From contig CM060195.1 in NCBI GenBank assembly GCA_030549335.1, positions 16,919,501 through 16,983,500 of the forward strand: a stretch of DNA of 64,000 nt, in the 5' to 3' direction. Numbering within the stretch: position 1 is the stretch's first letter; each line of letters opens with the position of its first letter. Below the pieces are notes generated by a model. That model had not been told where the DNA came from. It saw only the letters and a list, made by a program, of their open reading frames with translations, and did not search any database. The DNA is from Pontederia crassipes. Lineage: Eukaryota; Streptophyta; Magnoliopsida; Commelinales; Pontederiaceae. Of this stretch, positions 11,201 to 23,798 are shown in pieces. Position numbers and translations under genes: made by a program.

Positions 11201-13457
11201 GGAGAATGCCTTTTGGATTGTGCAATGCCCCTGCCACATTTCAGAGGTGTATGATGTCCATCTTTTCAGATTTCATTGAGGACATTATGGAGGTGTTTAT
11301 GGATGACTTTTCAGTTTATGGGAATTCCTTTGAAGCTTGTTTGGAAAATTTGACAAGAGTATTGCAAAGGTGCAGGGAATCAAATTTAATTCTGAATTGG
11401 GAGAAATGCCACTTCATGGTCCAAGAGGGAGTTGTATTAGGCCACATTGTATCCAGCAGAGGGATAGAGATGGACAAGGCAAAGATTGAGGCAATTGAGA
11501 AGTTGCCACCTCCAAAGAATGTAAAGAACTTAGGAGCTTCCTAGGCGATGCTAGATTCTACAAGAGGTTCATTAAAAACCTTTCAATGATAACCAGGCCC
11601 CTCACAAGGCTGCTAGCAAAGGATATTGAGTTCAATTTTGATGAAAATTGCATGAAGGCCTTCAAGCAACTGAAGCAAGCCCTTATATCAGCCCCCATAG
11701 TGCAGCCACCAGATTGGACATTGCACATTGAGGTTATGTGTGATGCATCTGACCAGGTAGTAGGGGCAGTGCTAGGACAGATCAAGGACAAGAAGCACTA
11801 TGGAATATGTTATGCTAGCAAGACTTTGGATGAAGCCCAAGTCAATTATGCCACTACTGAAAAGGAACTATTGGTTGTGGTGTTTGCATTTGATAAGTTT
11901 AGATCATATCTAATTGGAGCCAAGGTGATTGTGTATACTGACCACCAAGCAATGAGACACCTGATCAGCAAGAAAGAATCAAAACCAAGGCTTATCAGAT
12001 GGATTCTATTGCTGCAAGAATTTGATGTAGAGATTAGGGACAAGAGGGGCACTAAAAATCCAGTTGCTGACCATTTGTCCAGGATGGAAGGAATTCAGGA
12101 ATCTCCAATGCTTCCTATCAATGATTCATTTCCTGATGACTTCCTAATGGCTATATCAGTTGCCTCAACTCCTTGGTATGCTGATATTGTGAATTATTTG
12201 GCTTGTGGAATCATTCCACTTGATTATTCTTACCGGCAAAAGAAGAAATTCTTCCATGACTTGAAGGACTATTATTGGGATGTTCCCCTCCTATTCAAGA
12301 AGTCCCCTGATTGGCATGTTCAGAAAGTGTGTGCCACAAACTGAATTCAAAGCCATTTTGCATGAATGCCACTCATCTCCATATGGTGGACATGGTGCTA
12401 CTCCAAAGATAGCAACCAAGGTCCTCCAATCAGGTTTCTATTGGCCTAGCCTATTCAAGGATGCCCATATATATGTCAAAAGTTGTGATGTGTGCCAAAG
12501 AGCAAGATCAATTTCTAGGAGGAATGAAATGCCACAGAACGAGATCCTAGAAGTTAAAATTTTTTATGTTTGGAGCATTGATTACATGAACCCTTCCCTA
12601 GCTCCTTTGGATACAAATTCATATTGTTGGTTGTTGATTACGTGTCCAAGTGGATAGAAGTTATCCCCACAATAGTTGCTGACTCCAAGGCAGTAATTAG
12701 AATGTTCAAGGACATTATCTTTTCAAGATTTGTAGTGCCAAGGGTAGTTATCAGTGATGGAGGCAGTCACTTCATTGAAAAATATTTTGAGAACCTCCTA
12801 AGCAAGTATGGAGTTAAGCACAAGGTCTCAACAGCCTACCACCCCAAAACAAATGGCCAAGCTGAAATTTCAAATAGGGAGATTAAGGAAATTTTGGAAA
12901 AAATAGTTTCATTAACTAGAAAGGATTGGAGCATGAAGCTGAATGATGCACTTTGGGCCTATAGGACAGCCTATAAATCTCCAATTGGTGTCTCCCCATA
13001 CAAGTTGGTTTATGAAAAAACATGCCACTTGCCAATTGAACTCAAACACAAGGCATATTGTGGTGTCAAGGCACTAAACTTTATATGAAATATTGTGGAC
13101 AGCAAAGGCTCCTACAATTGGATGAATTGGATGTGATTAGGCTCAATGCCTACCGCAACTCTGAATTTTACAAGGAAAGGACAAAAATGTGGCATGACAG
13201 TAGGATAACTCAAGGTTGGAGACCTTGTATTGTTGTATAACTCAAGGCTCAAATTGTTTCCTAGAAAACTAAAATCCAGATGGAGTGGACCCTTCAAAAT
13301 CTACAAAGTATATCCTTTTGGAGCTGTGGACCTTGTCAATGACAATGCTGATATATTCTAGGTTAATGGACAAAGATTGAAGTTATACAACCCCATAGCC
13401 ATGGATTCAGCTAAGGAGGTGCTGCTGTTGACAAATCCACCACAATTGCCTAGTTGA
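8282..13457 (+). pseudogene. Element C gag-pol, Athila-like, broken
   Basis: Degraded Gag-Pol. The N-terminus of Gag (MAAPRT... in relatives) is deleted: leader sequence joins at about 8281 to the equivalent of NQQGNG. Recognisable in order: Gag core (to 8716, where TGG became TGA), CCHC knuckle CDVCGNQGHITESC (about 8999-9046), proline-rich segment, protease DLGASVSVIP (about 9967), RT with YLDGYSGFLQI and FMDD (11296-11307), RNase H ([22 protein letters not shown]), integrase HHCC and DDE core (about 12350-13000), and tail to LPS and TGA at 13457. There are many frameshifts and stops. C and E share residues not found in D and G ([19 protein letters not shown]), so they form one sublineage. 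No function is possible. Confidence 0.92.
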
Positions 13458-14947
13458 ATACCAATGGAACAATGTCCAGCCTAAGACACTAGAGTAGGGC
13501 ACTTCTTGGGAGGTAACCCAAGCCATTTCATATCTAATTTCCTCTGTTTTGTAGGAATAATTTAGAGGGAAATCAAAATCACGACCACCCTTTCACCTAG
13601 GGAGTACTCTTACCCTCAATTTTGATTTTCACACTGAAATGCTGAATGATAAGTGATACAATCTACTAATCCATGCTTTATATAACATAATGATACTCGA
13701 ATCATCACTCATATCAGTTATCCAAATCACTTGATGCCAAATTTCAGTGCATTTATCAATTTTTACATAAAATGCCAACTTGTGCACTTTATTGATTCCA
13801 AAAATCTGATATTGCAGATTTCACTAATTCCCTTTTATTTTTCTCTACAGCATTGAAGGCAAATCAGAAGTCTGGACCACCCAAAGCCTTTGGTTGACAT
13901 GAGAGAACAAAAGGGATCAATTGCAAATATCCAAGAATTCAATACCCTCCCAACCCTCTCCCTTCACTTTCTTTTTCACCACTATGGACAGTGTTGAGAA
14001 TAAACTTGGGGGAGGAAACCTGGTGCTTTTCTAAACTTTACACCATGTTTTCAATCTATTTTACTGCTCATATCACCAGGTTATCACAGTTTTGACCAAG
14101 TTATCATTGTTTTCACTCGGTTATCATTAGTTTTGAACAAGTTATCACTGGTTATCACTGATTGTGCTCAATTCAATTCTTGCCTTCATTTTAACTCTAA
14201 AATGGGTGAAATCCTTTAATATGATAGTTAGTACACTCCAATACCAAGTGGTCAATTTGGCTATTAGTCTTCTTGCTTTAATCAGCCTTTTAATTCAGGT
14301 GCATTTGAATCAAATTACAGCTAAAAATTTTCTTTTTGTGGGTAACACTAGCTGACATTCATGGGTTGAATTGATAATATAAAGGCCCTTGCTGTCATGT
14401 TAAATAGGAAAACTTGACTTTTTGAACCAAGGGATCTAAAACTTACTTGAGTTTGAACTATTGCTCACTGCATGAACAGAATAGAAAAAGAAAAATGGAG
14501 AAAAGAAAAAGTGAAAAGTTGCATTTTGCATTGCATGCATGCATAAATAAAGAAAGTGAAATTCCAAAAAGGAAACCTCTCCTGAATAAATTCAGGATTT
14601 TTATCCTGTGACCAGCATGAATAAAAATCAGGTCTCAACCTATTTATTGCATCATCATGAATAAAAGTCAGGTTTTAAACCTGTTTAAGTAGTGAAAAAT
14701 CTATTCATGAAGGGATTTGTAGTTCAACCTTGTAGTAAAGTTGACAATTCCTGAAATTCAAACTCGTTACTGCTAGTACTTCTTTCATGGCTTAAATTTG
14801 CTTTAGCCTTTATGATTCCTTAGCTATAAATTGAGTTTGGAAAGAATGGGGTGTTGGCAAAGTGGGAAACTCATTGAACTTTAATCAGTTGGATTTTCAT
14901 TCATTTGTGGACTATTTTATTCATGTTTTGTTCTTAATATCTAAATG
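13458..14947 (+). mobile_element. Element C: 3' non-coding tail
   Basis: 1.5 kb without a long frame. It contains the post-pol hairpin CTTGGGAGGTAACCCAAG (13505-13522), an internal PPT-like AACTTGGGGGAGGAA (about 14003-14016), GTTATCA repeats spaced about 20 bp (14079-14156) and the short hydrophobic frame at 14221-14355. No env gene is recognisable. Confidence 0.85.
14221..14355 (+). CDS. Short hydrophobic reading frame in the 3' tail (element C copy)
   Basis: 45 codons from ATG including the stop, with the hydrophobic run NLAISLLALISLLIQVHLNQ; the frame is open from 14164. It is collinear with the element B copy. Coding status is unproven. Confidence 0.28.
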   Translation: MIVSTLQYQVVNLAISLLALISLLIQVHLNQITAKNFLFVGNTS

Positions 14948-14988
14948 TTTTGCTTGAGGACAAGCAAAAGGCTAAGCTTGGGGAAGTT
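14948..14988 (+). promoter_or_regulatory. Pre-PPT hairpin and polypurine tract of element C
   Basis: Perfect 9-bp inverted repeat TTTTGCTTG, loop AGGA, CAAGCAAAA (14948-14969), then the purine-rich AAGCTTGGGGAAG (14974-14986) and TT before the LTR. The PPT primes plus-strand synthesis. The same arrangement is present in D, G and F. Confidence 0.8.
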
Positions 14989-15853
14989 TGATCACTAGCT
15001 GATCATATTAAGTTTTTAGTCCATTTTCCATTCATTTCACCCTTATCGAGCCTTCATTTTGCCTTACTTTTGGCCAATTATGCATGGAATGCAATGGATT
15101 GTGATAACCACCTGATCATCCTCATTTTTACACTTAATTCCATGTGCATAGAAGTTTTGAATTGCTAAATTCATAAAGTTATCAATTCTATGCCAAGTTA
15201 TCATTTTTTGGGCAAGTTATCATTCCAATGTGCAAAGTTATCATTTTACTAATTGAGCTGATTTCTAGTGGTTATCTTGCCCTAAATCACTTGCCATTAT
15301 GAATTAATCATATTTGGATGATCATGTCTCAACTTGTGCAAAGTTATCATTCAATTTCACAAGTTATCGTTTTTGGTGCTAAGTTATTGTTTTTAGGGCA
15401 AAATTATCATTTCAGTGTGTAAGCATATCATTCCTACATAACAGTATGGGACAATTGCCTAATTACTATCCTAAATCCCTTGCTGCGCTAAATTAATCAC
15501 ATCTTGATAACCATATTGAATCTAGACAAGTTATCATTTTTATGCACAAAGTTATCATTCCGGGTCATAAGTTATCAGTCTTGTGCAAACCTTATCTATA
15601 CTTGATAATTCATCTGACATGTGTGCTGTCCTAACCCACACTTGTTTAAATCCTATTCAAGGACCTTGATGCTTGTTGTTTTGGCTCTTCTAGCAAGGAA
15701 AACAAGGCTGCACAAGCTGAAAAACGAGGGGGGACCACTTGCTTTTTGCTGTCCAAAAAGTTGCTACTTTGCTGATATTTTTTTGGACAAGAAACACGAC
15801 ACAATCAGAGAGTGATGGAACATTCTAATATGCATCCAAGGGTGATGAAGGGT

Positions 15854-15862
15854 CATATATAA
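15854..15862 (+). promoter_or_regulatory. LTR2 TATA box
   Basis: CATATATAA followed by GCTGAGAAACC. The position is conserved in the family. Confidence 0.6.
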
Positions 15863-17321
15863 GCTGAGAAACCCGGAGAAGGAAGGGGGTGGCTGGATGG
15901 TAGGGTTTCTGCACCAAGGAAGCAAGGGGAAGGAGCTGAAGAGGCTGCAATTCTGATTTCAGTCGACATTATCCAATTAATTGCAGGATGGATTGTATTA
16001 GCTTATCAATTTGTTTTGCATTGATTCCTGTAACTATAATGAGCTAAATCTCAGCTCTCCCAGGATAGGCTAGTAGTCTAATTTAGTTGTGGATGGTTGA
16101 AGAACCAATCTGATTTCCTGCACTGAATTCAAGTTTTGATTTTCCGATTTCTGAAATTCTAATTTTTATGGATCTGTTCTTGACATTGTGAGGTCCTACT
16201 TGTATTTACAACTGAAAGGTTGTCCTTTGATCTACTCTTTGTTCATAAATGAATCAAGAACCAATGACAAGTTTCTAGGTTCAATCCCCAATTAGGAATC
16301 AGATTCACTTATTTCTGAAATCTATTTTCCATTTTTGATTCTTGAATTTTGTTGAATCTATTTTTATCATTGTGGAGCCCTAATTGAATTAACTACTGAG
16401 AGGTTGCTTATGGTTTCATTCTTGTTCAGAAATGAATCAAGAGACAATGATATTTCTAAGATTTCAATCCCTGAATTGTTGCAAACTTCTCATTTGCTGA
16501 TTTTTGATTTCCTGAAATTTGTGGAATCTACCTTGCTGTTGTAAAACCCCTGATTCCATCATCCACTGAGAAGTGAACTTAGGGTTATCTTGCTATTCAG
16601 AGATGGACCAAGAAGCAATGGCGTGTGCTGAATTCCAATGTATGATATGTGCTGATTTTATCCAATTGATTAGTACTAATGTGGATTTCATTTCAATTTG
16701 CAGCTGAGAGGCTGATTTAAAATTCCCTTGTTGTTTAGAGATAAACCAAGAAGCATTAGCATTAGGATTTGATTCATAGCATTTCTGCGTAGTTGACGTG
16801 TGGTTTGGTTGAAGTGCCAAACTGAAATTATCAAAATTTGAGAAGAAATGGCAAAATCAGTAAGGGACTTGTGCATATGCTAATGATAACTTGACATTCA
16901 GTGGGGATCCTTATCTAATTCAACCTACCTAACATTTATATGACAACATAATAATTAGTTTTGGACTAATTAAGCTGTGAGAGCAGCCATACTTAAGGTT
17001 GAATCAGATTTGATTTAAAATTGTTAAAATGCTCCATTCCATATATAGCTGAATTAGATGAACCCCAACCCCTAGGAGAACCTTTCCATTGATTGACAAA
17101 CCCTTTTTAGTCCTCAATTCAGTAATTAGATCTCAGTTCATTTCTATTATCAAAACACCAAAAATAGTTATCCTTTTTGTCACTTTTAAAAACTTGTTTT
17201 CACTTTCCTTTAATTTCCTGATTTTGTCACTTTAGTTAGGGCTATTCTAGATTATTTTAGAGAGTCATTGGCTTCAAATCACTGTGGATACGACATTTGG
17301 GTCTATTACAATTGACCTATC

Positions 17322-17326
17322 ACTTG
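17322..17326. repeat. Left target-site duplication ACTTG of the nested block
   Basis: ACTTG directly before the LTR3 start. The same five bases follow the end of LTR7 at 49004-49008, after which LTR2 resumes as CAGTAGAGAGTGAG. Five bp is the normal size for Ty3/gypsy integration. Confidence 0.9.
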
Positions 17327-19850
17327 TGATCACTAGCTGATCATAATAGGTTTTTACCCCATTTTCTATTCAATTCACCCATATTGAGCCCCTATTTTGC
17401 CTAATTTTTGGCTAATTATGCTTGGAATGCAATGGATTGTGATAACTAGTTGATATTTCTCATTTTACACTTAATTCCATGTGTATAGAGTTTCTGAATT
17501 GCTAAAATCCATAAATATGTCAATTCTATGCCAAGTTATCATTTTTTGGGCAAGTTATCACTCCAATGTGCAAAGTTATCATTTTTCCATTTGAGCTGAT
17601 TTCTAGTGATTATATTGCCCGACATTCCTTGGCATTATGAATTAATCATATTTTAGTAATCATATTTCAACTTGGGCAAAATTATCATTCCATTTCACAA
17701 GTCATCATTTTTTAGTGTCAAGTTATCATTTTAGGGCAAAACTATCATTTCGATGTGCAAGGTTAACAATTCTGCATAAAGGCATTAGTCAATCATTATA
17801 TTATTGTACTAACTCCTTGCTGCTCTGATTTGAGCACATTTGGACAACCACAACAAAAGTTATGACAAGTTATCATTTTATTGCAACAAGCTATCATTCC
17901 GGGTCACAAAAGTTATCATTACTATTAAATCTTATCCACATTTGATTTCTGACCTCATTCACATGCCATCCTAATCCCTTTTATGCCTTCAATGCTCTGA
18001 ACCACTCATATTTGGATAATTTTCATGAAATATGATAAGTTATCATTCCGGGCTTCAAAGTTATCAATTTTAATTATGATTTTCATTCCTACACAACACC
18101 AAATCCCATTTGATGTTTGAGCTGATAATTATCATTGTCCTAATCCTTATTTGTTAAAATCTCATTCAAGGACTTTGATGCTTGCTGTTTTGACCTTTCT
18201 AGTAGGGAAAAAGAGGGCTGCACAAAGAGGAAAAAGGAGGGGGGACCACTTGCTTTTTGGCTGTCCAAAAACCTGACACCTGCAGATATTTCTGGACCAG
18301 GACACTTGGCATAATCAAGGCACAAGGGAACCTTCTTATCTGCATCCAAGGGTGTAGGAAGGCAATATATAAGCTGAGAAACCAGTGGAAAGAGGGGGGC
18401 TGGCCATTTGCAAGGGTTTGAGCAAGAAGGAAAGAAGAGGAGCTGAAGTGCTGGCAATTTTGATTTCTCCTATACCAGATTCAAGGATGTTTTGTATCTG
18501 CTTCCCCTTCTATTTTGTATCATACTTTGTAATTATGAGGAGCTAAATCTCATTTCTCCTAGGATTGGGTAGTAATCTAATTAGTTATGGATGGGATATG
18601 AACAAATCTGATTTCCTGCACTGAAATTTGATTTCTGGTTTGCATTCCTGATTTCTATTTTTACAATTCTAAATTCCTTGGATTCTAATCTTGACATTGT
18701 GAGATCCTATTTGTAATTACAATAGAGAGGTTGTCTTTTGATCTATTCTTTTTCAGAAATGAATTAAGAACCAGTGACAAGTTTTAAATCCAATTTCCAA
18801 TTAAGAATCTAATTTTTTTATTTCTGAAATATGTTTTCTCCATTTCTGATTTCTGAATTTTGTTGAATCTATTTCTATCATTGTGGAGCCCTGGTTTCAT
18901 CCTTGTTCAGAAATGAATCAAGGGACAATGGTACTTCCAAGGTTTAATTCCCTGAATTGTTGCAACTCTTCAATGCTGATTTCTGAATTTCCTTTGCTGA
19001 TTTCTTGAATTTTGTGAAATTCTTCTTGTTATTGTAACCTCTAATTTCATTTAATCACTGAGAGGTAAATTTGAGGTTATCTTGATGTTCATATATGGAT
19101 CAAGAAACAATTGCTGAGCTCCCATATGAAATTATGTGCTGATTTGATCCAATTCATTATTGATAATGTGGATTTCATTTCCATTTGCAGCTGAGAGGCT
19201 GATTTAAAATCCTCTTGTAGTTTAGAAATAAACCAAGAGGCATTATTTGGATTGATTTCATTCCTATTTAGTTAATTGAAGTAGTTCCCTCATATTTAAA
19301 GTGCAATTGATTGTTATCATTTCAGATTTCACTAAATTGACAAAAATCAACAAGGAACTTAAGTTTGAGCCTAATGATAACTTGATATTCAGTAGGGATC
19401 CTCCTCTAATTCAATCTAGCTAACATTTATATGAGAATATAATGATTAGTTTTGGAGAAATTCAGCTGTGAGAGCAGCCATGTTAAGATTGAATCAGATT
19501 TGACTAAAAATTGATAACTTGTTCCATTCCATCCATAATTAAGTTAGATGAACCCCAACTCCTAGGAGAACCTTCCTCATTGATAGATAAACCCTTTTAG
19601 CCCTTAGTTTAGCATTTATAATTCAGTCTAGATAAATTTCCAAAACTCCAAAAATAGTTATCCTTTTTGCCACTTTTAAAAATATGTTTTCATTTTCCTT
19701 CAATTTCCTAAATTTGTAACTTTAGTAAATTTCTTGAATTTGTATACTTGCAATAGAGAGTGAATTAGGGAGTTAAACCAAAAATTGAAAAATCTCAAAT
19801 TTGACCAAAAAATCAGCAAGTTATCACTATACTCCTCAATTTCACTATCA
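17327..19850 (+). mobile_element. LTR3, 5' LTR of element D
   Basis: Full-length LTR of 2524 bp, TGATCACTAGCTGATCA to TTTCACTATCA. U3 has GTTATCA words at 17535, 17554 and 17575, and many more to about 18070. The TATA box is at 18366-18372. It pairs with LTR4 (shared variant ATAATAGGTTTTTACCCC). Confidence 0.95.
18366..18372 (+). promoter_or_regulatory. LTR3 TATA box
   Basis: TATATAA then GCTGAGAAACC, as in the other LTRs. Confidence 0.6.
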
Positions 19851-19856
19851 AGTTTT

Positions 19857-19874
19857 TGGCGCCGTTGCCGGAGA
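19857..19874 (+). other. Element D primer binding site (tRNA-Asp)
   Basis: TGGCGCCGTTGCCGGAGA, one mismatch (G to A) from the tRNA-Asp complement, 6 nt after the LTR end. The leader to about 20036 is non-coding and pyrimidine-rich, ending TTTATGCAG. Confidence 0.88.
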
Positions 19875-20036
19875 TTTGAGGTCAATTAGACTAACTTAGA
19901 TAGTTTAGATTAGTTTTAGACTAGTTTTCAGTTCATTTATTAAGACATTTTTTAGTTTTTACAAATTATCATTCTCAATTTTTCAATTTTGTCTAGTTTC
20001 CTTTCTTTTCTGAATTTGATACTTCTGAATTCATTT

Positions 20037-22306
20037 ATGCAGGACTTGGACAATCAAGAGGACCATTATCAATCAGATCCTGAACCTGAAAGAAGATTCT
20101 TGAGAAGGAGAAGATTGCAAAGGTTAGTGGCAAGAAGAAGGTTTTTTTGAAGAAGAGGAAGAAGAGGAAGTCAACATGGCTACACCAAGGACACTCAAGG
20201 ATTGCTATTCACCTAGTAATTTCATAAATCAACAAGGGAATGGAGTCCTAGCACTTGCTACTAACTTTGAAGTGAATTCAGCACTGGTCACAATGATAAG
20301 ACAATACCAATTTGCAGGATTGGGAAATGAAGATCCAGCCTCACACTTGGACAATTTCAAAAAAAATTGTAGCAATGTCCACTTCAATAACACCCCAATG
20401 GATGCTGTCTACATGAGGCTATTCCCCTTCTCACTCAAGGATAAAGCAAAGACTTGGTACAAGACCCTCAAACCTGAAGAGATTGCCACTTGGGAGTCCA
20501 TAATCCAATTGTTTCTACCTGGATTCTTTCCACCTAGCAAAACTGATAACTATAGGGATCAGATTGTTAGATTTTATCAATTGGATCAAGAGAACATATG
20601 TGATGCATGGCAAAGTCTCCAGAGCTTGCTGAGGGCATGTCCACACCATGGGTTTGAAAAAATGGCAATTGGTTAATTACTTCCATAAGGGATTGAACTA
20701 TTCATCCAAGGTGGCATTGGATACAGCTGCAGGAGGGATTTTTGCATCCAGGAACATTGATGAGGCATACCAATTGATTGAGAATATTGTCAAGAACCAC
20801 CATTTCCTTACACATGATAGGACAAGGAGGCCATCCAATGATAATCAAGTCAACAACATAGCTGTCCAGATTGAAGAAGGGTTGCAAAAGGCATTGGAAA
20901 AGTTGAATTTGTCAACCAATGTGGGAAAGGCTTCCAATCCTGAAACAAGGTGTGATGTGTGTGGAAACCAAGGCCATGTCACTGAGAGTTGCATCCTGAT
21001 AATGCAGCAATATGAGCAGTCCATTGATCAAGTGAATGCCGTGGGGAATTATGGAGTGAAACCCCCTGCTGAATTCTATACTCCAGAAAATAGGAATCAC
21101 CCCTACTTCTCCTACAAGGCTAATCACTTCCAAGGGCCACCAACGCAGAATTCTAATTGGCAACCCAAGATTTTGCCAAGGAACCAGCCACCTCCATATC
21201 AGAATCAGCCCTCAACCATTCCAATGCAAAGACCCCCTTATGAGCAACCACCACAAACTCAACCCACTCAATTCTCAAAGATGGAAGAATTGCTGCAACA
21301 AATTCTAAAGAAACAAGAGAAGCAAGAGGAGGCAATGCAGAAGCTAACCAATGGATATGAAGCCTTAAGTGCCAATCAAAAGTTGCTTGAGAGCCAAATT
21401 GCCCAACAAGCAAGCACCTCCACTAGACAACCTATGTTCTTCCCTGGACAACCAGAATTGAACCCCAAGGAACAAGTCCAAGCTGTCCAGCTCAGAAGTG
21501 GGAGGATTGTTGAAGAAGAAATGAAGAAAGTAGAGGACAATCTAGCCCAAGTGAACCCAAAGTCCAAAGCTGCTGAAGAACCAATTGAACCAAAGGTAGA
21601 AATCAGAAATCAGGGCCCTCAAAGTGAAGCCAAGACAAGAATTTTTGATAAGGTACCATTCCCACAAAGATTGGTCAAGGCAAGGCAGGATCAGAAATAT
21701 GGGAGGTTCCTAGAGATTCTGAAAAAGTTATATATCAATGTGCCATTTGTGGAGGCAATTCAGGAGATGCCCTCATATGCCAAGTTCATAAAGGAGATTT
21801 TGACCAAGAAAAGGAGGATTATGGAGCATGAAACCATTGCCTTGACTGAGGAGGCTTCTGCAATCATCCAAAACAAGTTGCCACCTAAGTTAAAGGATCC
21901 AGGAAGCTTCTCAATTCCCTTTGAAATTGGAAATAGGAAAATTCATAGGGCAATGTGTGATTTGGGTGCATCAGTGAGTGTAATTCCTCTTTCATTTTGT
22001 AGGAAGCTAGAAGTTGGAGATATGAAGCCTACCAACATGTCCTTGCAACTTGTTGATAGATCCATCAAGTACCCACATGGAATTGTTGAAGACATACCCC
22101 TCAAAGTTGGAAAATTCTATATTCCTGTGGATTTTGTGGTTCTTGACATGGATGAGGACCTGAACACCCCAATTCTTCTAGGCAGGCCCTTCTTAGCCAC
22201 TGCAGGAGCTGTCATAGATGTCAAGGAAGGAATATTGACATTCCAAATTGAGAAGGACAAGATAGAATTCAATTTGGCACAAGTTATCAATAGGCCAAAT
22301 TTTTAG
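20037..22306 (+). pseudogene. Element D gag and protease region
   Basis: Probable Gag start is the ATG at 20037 (MQDLDNQEDHYQSDPEPE, then an Arg-rich stretch); a T insertion near 20145 breaks it and the next ATG is 20176 (MATPRTLKDCYSPS). Gag core with YKTLKPEEIATWESII and CPHHGFEK; an extra A near 20660 shifts the frame, and a 552-codon frame then runs 20648-22306. It contains the CCHC knuckle CDVCGNQGHVTESC (about 20950-20991), a Pro/Gln-rich linker with a coiled-coil-like MEELLQQILKKQEKQEEAM, and a protease segment with CDLGASVSVIP (about 21957) and [13 protein letters not shown]. It ends at TAG where relatives read through. Gag forms the particle and protease cleaves the polyprotein; this copy is dead. 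Confidence 0.92.
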
Positions 22307-23798
22307 GAAAGTGATTTTAAAGATGGACAGCTAAATCAGATTGTACAGCAAGTTTTTGCAATAATTCCCATTGAAGACCCATTGCAAAGGTTCCTAATGT
22401 TTGATCACTTGAAGGAGCTAGAAGATCCAGAGGCCATGGCATGCAAATCTAAGCTGAATTCCTTCAAATCAGTAGGAAAATCTGAATTTCAGAATGAGGT
22501 ACAGGAAGTTATCACTGCTAAACTCCAACCCAATTCAATTCAAGACAATTCTTCTAAATTGGAGCTCAAGCCTCCTCCTAGCAACCTGAAGTATAAATTC
22601 TTGGGAGAGAATTCAATATTTTCAGTAATCATCAATGCCAATTTGCCAAGAGAGCAAGTTGAGGAGCTTTTGAAGAGATTGAAGCTGTACAGGGAGGTAA
22701 TTGGCTATTCAATTGAAGATATTAAGAGTATTAATCCTTCAATTTGTATGCACAGGATCCCTATGGAGGACAACTACAAATCCTCAATTGAATGCCAACG
22801 AAGGTTGAACCCTGTCATGAAGGAGGTTGTCAAAAAGGAAGTTCTAAAATTGTTGAATGCTGAAATTATCTATTCTATTTCAGATAGTGAATGGGTCACC
22901 CCTGTCCAAGTTGTGCCAAAGAAAAGAGGGATTACAATAGTCAAATCAGATTCAGATGAGTTGATCTCTACTAGGACAGTGACGGGGTGGAGAATGTGTA
23001 TTGATTTTAGGAAATTGAAAAAGGCAACCAGGAAGGACCACTTCTCACTTCCCTTCATTGATCAGATGCTTGAGAGGTTGGCTAAGCATTCCCATTTTTT
23101 TTATTTGGATGGCTATTCAGGCTTCTTACAGATTCCAATCCATCCACAAGACCAGCACAAGACTACATTCACTTGTCCATATGGGACATTTGCATATAGG
23201 AGGATGCTATTTGGATTATGCAATGCCCCTGCCACATTTCAGAGGTGCATGTTGTCCATCTTTTCAGATTTCATTGAGGACATTATGGAGGCATTTATGG
23301 ATGATTTTTCAATTTTTGGGGATTCCTTTGGGGAAAATTTGACAAAGGTGCTACAAAGCTGCAGGGAATCCAATTTGATTCTGAATTGGGAAAAGTGTCA
23401 TTTCATGGTTCAAGAAGGAGTGGTGTTGGGTCACATTGTATCTAGTAGAGGGTCTGAAATGGACAAAGCAAAGATTGAGGTCATTGAGAAGTTGCCACCT
23501 CAAAAGAATGTGAAGGCTATAAGGAGTTTCTTAGGTCGTGCTGGATTCTACAGGAGGTTCATTAAAAACTTTTCATTGATAATCAGGCCCCTCACAAGGT
23601 TGCTAGCAAAGGATGATGAGTTCAATTTTGATGAAGATTGCATGAAGGCCTTTATTCAGTTGAAGGAAGCCCTCACTTCAGCTCCTATAGTGCAGCCACC
23701 AAATTGGGCTTGCCCTTTGAAATCATGTGTGATGCCTCTGACCAGGCAGTAGGGGCAGTGCTTGGACAAACTAAAGACAAGAAACACTATGTCATATG
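22307..23798 (+). pseudogene. Element D pol, RT and first part of RNase H
   Basis: Main frame 22382-23752. Reverse transcriptase motifs: CIDFRKLKKATRKDHF, FYLDGYSGFLQIPIHP, FGLCNAPATFQRCM and the active site FMDD (23294-23305). Thumb/connection then RNase H start [14 protein letters not shown], after a 1-base loss near 23705. At 23798 the gene is split within VICYASKT by a minus-strand solo LTR with target duplication ATATG. It resumes at 29047. Confidence 0.93.

Larger units (their letters stand above)
14989..17326 (+). mobile_element. LTR2, 5' part (interrupted by the 31.7-kb nested block)
   Basis: Starts TGATCACTAGCTGATCA right after the PPT of C and runs through U3 (many TTATCATT words, about 15180-15570), TATA (15854-15862) and R/U5 to ...TATCACTTG. 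The final 100 bp are displaced to 49009-49108. Without the insertion LTR2 is about 2.44 kb and lies between elements C and E. Confidence 0.92.
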
